Below, in pieces: positions 58,476 through 64,000 of a stretch of DNA of 64,000 nucleotides. The notes under the pieces were generated by a model that worked only from the letters and a program-made list of their open reading frames with translations, did no database searches and was not told the DNA's origin. Made by a program: the position numbers and the translations under genes. Every line of letters starts with the position of its first letter. Position 1 is the first letter of the stretch. The DNA is from Isoetes taiwanensis (lineage: Eukaryota > Streptophyta > Lycopodiopsida > Isoetales > Isoetaceae), in the NCBI GenBank assembly GCA_021234155.1, contig JAJEKV010000185.1:622001-686000 (forward strand). Direction: 5' to 3'.

Positions 58476-58744
58476 AAGTCCACAAGGAATAAAATGCTAT
58501 GTTATCTCCATTCTCATTCATACATAATAATAGATTGCAATCTAAGTTTTAACTTAGATTAAAACATTCAATGGTTAAGGTTCAAAAATATTGAATTAAT
58601 GATTAAGTTATAAACAATGTAGCACAATTGATCTCATTTATTTTATTTCCAGAAAAAATAAATGAAACTGTAGAAGGATTCAAGTCTGCTGTATTCTGCC
58701 TGCACTGTCAATGTGGGATTTGAACCCATGGATGAAAGCTGCAA

Positions 58745-60060
58745 GTGCCATTGAGAGGCCTATTGCTTCAGGTTTTCAGCTTTTACAAAAAATTAAATCC
58801 AAGAAAGAATAAAAGATACAAAAGAAAAGCTCAAAAATTAAACGAAGATGAGTTACATAAATCGACCCAGCTCAGGACAGAAAGATGGATTCCGAATCAA
58901 GAATATTGGAGCAGATTGGAGCAGAAATGGCACAACCAGAAGCATTTATTGGGCATTCCTCGTTCCATGCTGCTATGTCACTGCCTACCTGCCGTATTTG
59001 CTGCTATCTTCTTCCTTCAACCTGCAATGTACATAAAGGGCCACGAATGCTCTGTAACTAGCCTGGCTGACTTAACATGCAAGAACTTCCTTGCAAAAAG
59101 ATAAATAATAAACAATAAAAAGTACCTCCGGATGATCAATGGATTGTGCAGAAATATTCGCCATTTGTATTTGGAATCGTTGATGAGGCTTCTGACTTCC
59201 TGAGGCAGCGGCAACAGCCACCATTATGGGCTACCATCGTCGATGATCCCACTCAAAAAGTTTCAGAAGGATGATCCCACTCAAAATGACCCAGCGATAA
59301 TGAATGCTGCAAAAGAGAGGCAGCTGGCACATGGAAAATCAGGAAATAACCATAAACCTGTAGCTCACAGGTAGGGGTTTATGCACAGGTCTTCCACATA
59401 TTAATGCAAGCAATAGGCGCGGCCCTAGCTGCTTCGAACCACAAAAAGAAAAGGAAGCCAGTTCCATCACTAAAAAATGCAGATATGAAGAAAGTAAGAA
59501 AGAATGGAGGAGAGCCGGATTTTAAAAATGGAGGTGAGAAAGAATGGAGGAGAGCCAGATTTCAAGAACCTGTAAGAAAAGAATGGACAGAAAAAAGCAT
59601 GAACAGAGAAAATAATGGAACAGAAAAGAATGAACAGAGAAAAGAATGAATAGAGAGCCGGATTGTAAGAAAGAAGGAAGAAGGAAGGCAGATGGCTCGA
59701 ATCCACCGAACAAGCTCAAGCAGCGCCATAGCACCGGACACGCCATAGCACCGGACACGGACCGCCATAGAAGCGTTAAAAGATAGAGCCAATAAGATCA
59801 TAGTACTAAGATCACCATCTGGGCCATTTATCTTCGTCAAATCTGGACCGTTATTCTCACCTTGATGGGGCAATTTTTTACATATTTTAATTCTCAAATT
59901 TTCAACCTATAATAATCTACTAAATCAACTACTTAATGGGATGTTTTTTATATTGTTTGTGGAACATTGATCTGACGAATATCCCCTCCATTGTGCCAGA
60001 TCAACGACCCTCGATTTTTTCACTGGAGTTCCATGTGCAACTTTTAATGGTGCAAAAGTG
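58745..60060. other. No gene supported
   Basis: A 119-codon plus-strand ORF at 58745 and a Lys/Glu/Asn-rich ORF at 59404-59649 (internally repeated GGE..WRRA(R/D)F) have no recognisable domain. The latter is driven by a purine-rich repeat of AGAATGGAGGAGAGCC. Confidence 0.35.
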
Positions 60061-60489
60061 CACAGTGGTGCAACTCTGGTTTTCCATGGGTTGATGTGGC
60101 TGGTGACATGGCAAGATATGGGTGATGTGGACATGATGATGACCCTATGCACACTCTCGGGCACGTTTGTCTCCATCCCGATGCAAAAATATAGGGTTCA
60201 CGCGTTATGGGTTCTTTGCCTTGCCACAAGTGGTCGATTTGGCGGATGTCGTTACCCTTATGGCACCAAAAAATAGCATGGAAAAGATGATGTGGCACTC
60301 CAAGTGGTGACATTGCATGCCAAGCAAGCAAGTTCAAGTTTTGACTAGGTCAAAAATGAATAGATGTACATCTTTTATCTTTTCATTGGGTGATGTTGGC
60401 AAATTTTGGATGACATGGCGAGATGTTGGTGACGTGGACGTGATGGCTAGGACTTTATGCAAGAAATATGACAACCTTTGGATTTTTTG
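60061..60489. repeat. Dispersed repeat, second copy, leading into the minisatellite
   Basis: Homologous to 54050-54340 (GATGTGGCACTCCAA, CATGCCAAGCAAGCAAG, GGGTGATGTTGGCAA). It ends where the 19-bp array begins. Confidence 0.5.
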
Positions 60490-63400
60490 GTAGAGGAGTT
60501 TGGCAAGGAGCCTAGGTGGCATGTTGGAGCCTAGGTGGCATGTTGGAGCCACCTTGATATGTTGGAGCCTAGGTGGCATGTTGGAGCGTAGGTGGCATGT
60601 TGGAGCCTAGGTGGCATGTTAGAGCTCACGTGACATGTTGGAGCCCGTGTGGCATGTTGCGACCTACGTGGCATGTTGGAGCCTAGGTGGCATATTTGAG
60701 CCAACTTGGCATGCTTGAGCCTAGTTGGCATGTTGGAGCCACCTTGGCATGTTGGAGCCTAGGTGGCATGTTGGAGCCTAGGTGGCACGTTGGAGCCTAG
60801 GTGGCATGATAGAGCTCACGAGGCATGTTGGAGCTCACGTTGGCATATTTGGAGCCACCTTGGTGGCATATTTGAGCCACCTTGGTATGCTTGAGCCTAG
60901 ATGGCGTTGGAGCCAACCCATGTTGGAGCTCACGTGGTACGCTTGAGCCTAGGTGGCATGCTAGGTGGCATGTTGGAGCCCATGTGGCATGTTGGAGCCT
61001 AGGTGGCATGTTGGAGCCTAGGTGGCATGTTGGAGCCTAGGTGGCATGTTGGAGCCTAGTTGGCATGTTGGAGCCTACGTGGCATGTTGAAGCCTTGGTG
61101 GCATGTTGGAGCCTAGGTGGCATATTTGAGCCACCTTGGCATGCTTGAGCCTAGGTGGCAAGTTGGAGCCAACTTGACATGTTGGAGCTCACGTGGCATG
61201 TTGGAGCCAAGGTGGCATGTTGGAGCCAAGGTGGCATGCTAGGTGGCATGTTGGAGCCCAGGTGGCATGTTGGAGCATAGGTGGCATGTTGGAGCCTAGG
61301 TGGCATGTTGGAGCCTAGGTGGCATGTTGGAGCCTAGGTGGCATGTTTGAGCCACCTTGGCACGCTTGAGCCTAGGTGGCATGTTGGAGCCACCTTGGCA
61401 TGTTGGAGCCTAGGTGGCATGTTGGAGCCTAGGTGGCAAGTTGGAGCCTAGGTGCATGCTGGGAGCTCACGCGGGCATGTTGGAGCCCTGGTTGGCACGT
61501 TGGAGCCCACGTGGCATGTTGAAGCCCACGTGGCATGTTGGAGCCTACGTGGCATGTTGAAGCCCACGTGGCATGTTGGAGCTCACGTGGCATGTTGGAG
61601 CCAGGTGGCATGTTAGAGACTAGGTGGCAATGTTGGAGCCTATGTGGCATGCTAGGTGGCATGTTGGAGCCAACGTGGCATGTTGGAGCGTAGGTGGCAT
61701 GTTGGAGCCTAGTTGGCATGTTGGAGCCTACATGGCATGTTGGAGCCTAGGTGGCATGTTTGAGCCACCTTGGCACGCTTGAGCCTATGTGGCATCTTGG
61801 AGCCACCTTGGCATGTTGGAGCCTAGGTGGCATGTTGGAGCCTAGGTGGCACGTTGGAGCCTAGGTGGCATGCTAGAGTTCACGAGGCATGTTGGAGCCT
61901 AGGTGGCATGTTGGAGCCTACGTGGCATGTTGCAGCCTTGGTGGCATGTTGGAGCCTAGGTGGCATATTTGAGCCACCTTGGCATGCTTGAGCCTAGGTG
62001 GCATGTTGGAGCCATGTTGGAGCTCACGTGGCATGTTGGAGCCCGTGGGCATGTTGGAGCCTAGGTGGCATGTTGGAGCCTAGGTGGCATGCTTAGGTGG
62101 CATGTTGGAGCCCACGTGGCATGTTGGAGCATAGGTGGCATGTTGGAGCCTAGGTGGCATGTTGGAGCCTACGTGGCATGTTAGAGCCTAGGTGGCATGT
62201 TTGAGCCACCTTGGCACGCTTAAGCCTAGGTGGCATGTTGGAGCCACCTTGGCATGTTGGAGCCTAGGTGGCATGTTGGAGCATAGGTGGCACGTTGGAG
62301 CCTAGGTGGCATGCTAGAGCTCAGGAGGCATGTTGGAGCCTAGGTGGCATGTTGGAGCCTACGTGGCATGTTGAAGACCACGTGGCATGTTGGAGCTCAC
62401 GTGGCATGTTGGAGCCCAGGTGGCATGTTGGAGCCTAGGTGGCAATGTTAGAGCCTATGTGGCATGCTAGGTGGCATGTTGGAGCCCATGTGGCGTGTTG
62501 GAGCATAGGTGGCATGTTGGAGCCTAGATCGCATGTTGGAGCCCACTTGGCATGTTGGAGCCTAGGTGGCATGTTTGAGCCACCTTGGCACGCTTGAGCC
62601 TAGGTGGCATGTTGGAGCCACCTTGGCATGTTGGAGCCTAGGTGGCATGTTGGAGCCTAGGTGGCACGTTGGAGCCTAGGTGGCATGCTAGAGCTCACGA
62701 GGCATGTTGGAGCCTACGTGGCATGTTGCAGCCTTGGTGGCATGTTGGAGCCTAGCTGGCATATTTGAGCCACCTTGGCATGCTTGAGCCTAGGTGGCAC
62801 GTTGGAGCCAACTTGGCATGTTGGAGCCTATGTGGCATGTTGGAGCTCACGTGGCATGTTGGAGCCCGTGGCATGTTGGAGCCTAGGTGGCATGCTAGGT
62901 GGCATGTTGGAGCCCGTGGCATGTTGGAGCGTGGGTGGCATGTTGGAGCCTACGTGGCATGTTGGAACCTAGGTGGCATGCTGGAGCTCACGAGGCATGT
63001 TGGAGCCCACGTGGCATGTTGGAGCCTCGCGTGGCATGTTGAAGCCTTGGTGGCATGTTGGAGCCTAGGTGGCATATTTGAGCCGCCTTGCATGCTTGAG
63101 CCTACGTGGCACGTTGGAGCCAACTTGGCATGTTGGAGCCTATGTGGCATGTTGGAGCTCACGGGCATGTTGGAGCCCGGTGGCATGTTGGAGCCTAGGT
63201 GGCATGCTAGGTGGCATGTTGGAGCCCACATGGCATGTTGGAGCGTAGGTGGCATGTTGGACCTAGGTGGCATGTTGGAGCCTCGTGTGATAAAGCCTAG
63301 GTGGCATATTTGAGCCACCTTGGCACGCTTGAGCCTAGGTGGCATGTTGGAGCCACCTTGGCACGTTGGTTTTAGGTGGCATGTTGGAGCCCAGGTGGCA

Positions 63401-64000
63401 GGTTGGACCCTAGGTGGCATGCTAGAGCTCAAGAGGCATGTTGGAGCCTATGTGGCATGTTGGAGCTCACGTGGCATGTTGGAGCCTACGTGGCATGTTG
63501 AAGCCTTGGTGGCATGTTGGAGCCTAGGTGGCATATTTGAGCCACCTTGGCATGCTTGAGCCTAGGTGGCATGTTGGAGCCAACTTGGCATGATGGAGCT
63601 CACGTGGCATGTTGGAGCCCAGGTGGCATGTTGGAGCCTAGGTGGTATATTGGAGCCTAGGTGGCATGCTAGGTGGCATGTTGGAGCCCACCCAGGCATG
63701 TTTGAGCCACCTTGGCACGCTTGAGCCTAGGTGGCATGTTGGAGCCACCTTGGCATGTTGGAGCCTAGGTGGCACGTTGGAGCCTAGGTGGCATGCTAGA
63801 GCTCACGAGGGCATGTTGGAGCCTAGTTGGCATGTTGGAGCCCACGTGGCATGTTGAAGCCCACGTGGCATGTTGGAGCTCACGTGGCATGTTGGAGCCC
63901 AGGTGGCATGTTGGAGCCTAGGTGGCAATGTTGGAGCCTATGTGGCATGCTAGGTGGCATGTTGGAGCCACGTGGCATGTTGGAGCGTGGGTGGCATGTT
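60490..64000. repeat. 19-bp minisatellite with higher-order structure, open at window end
   Basis: Monomer GCCTAGGTGGCATGTTGGA repeated about 180 times. Variants replace CCTAGG by CCCACG, CTCACG, CTACG or CACCTT, and ATGTT by ACGTT, ATGCT or ATATT. A marked run TTTGAGCCACCTTGGCACGC recurs at about 61346, 61759, 62200, 62574, 63309 and 63711, spaced roughly 370-440 bp (one double gap), so about 20 monomers form a higher-order unit. The 57-bp (3 x 19) phase creates long but meaningless ORFs of MLEPRWHVGA or MPPRLQHATWAP type on both strands. It continues beyond 64000. Confidence 0.97.

Noticed and set aside
60531-63857. Long ORFs with periodic MLEPRWHVGA or MPPRLQHATWAP repeats, looking like a repeat protein
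   Set aside because: A 19-bp minisatellite without stops gives a 57-bp periodic frame on both strands. Both strands are equally open and no start or context supports coding.

Overview
This window looks like nuclear DNA from a land plant with a large, repeat-rich genome. A fern or other seed-free plant seems likely from the LINE types and the low gene density, but nothing here proves the lineage. Evidence for a plant: an intact plant-type UDP-glucuronate 4-epimerase (GAE), a RAV/NGATHA-like B3 DNA-binding ORF, a plant LRR fragment, a plastid trnA(UGC) fragment, GT-AG introns, and Ty3/gypsy, LINE and rolling-circle (Helitron-type) elements. Only two ORFs look intact: GAE at 24.6-25.9 kb and the small B3 ORF at 56.8-57.1 kb. 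Almost everything else is repeat or gene debris.

Layout. 1-2.1 kb: a decayed plus-strand LINE split by a younger minus-strand LINE with an 18-bp target-site duplication. 2.1-2.3 kb: an LRR scrap. 2.7-4.2 kb: a minus-strand LINE endonuclease region abutting a histone H3 C-terminal fragment (4231-4356). 4.4-4.9 kb: three diverged ~190-200 bp repeats. 5.7-8.9 kb: a ruined Ty3/gypsy element. 9.4 kb: a long GAT/AAT microsatellite. 10.6-11.7 kb: unrecognised exon-like debris. 11.8-14.9 kb: two head-to-tail Helentron-like elements. 15.4-16.7 kb: two LINE 3' fragments. 17.1-22.7 kb: orphan exon candidates, a tRNA-like repeat cluster, and two exons of a dead SCYL2-type pseudokinase gene.

23.5-26 kb holds the GAE gene with a TATA box, a G-box and a leader intron. 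It is followed by a complete 429-bp canonical Helitron (26669-27097). 27.85-34.2 kb is a second tandem pair of Helentron-like elements. The large member carries exon-like host fragments, the plastid trnA piece and one monomer of the satellite found further on. 34.5-36.3 kb is a LINE ORF1/endonuclease start. 36.6-48.9 kb is a ~428-bp satellite array of about 30 units, each with a pol III-like B box. 50.2-50.7 kb is a broken calreticulin gene. 54.3-54.8 kb is an ACGT-rich palindromic repeat. 60.5-64 kb is a 19-bp minisatellite with higher-order structure that runs off the window end.

The most notable signals are (i) two Helentron-like families whose 5' ends and 3' subterminal inverted repeats co-vary, both arranged head to tail, and (ii) a tRNA/SINE-like satellite whose single isolated monomer lies inside one of those rolling-circle elements, a few kb from the large array.
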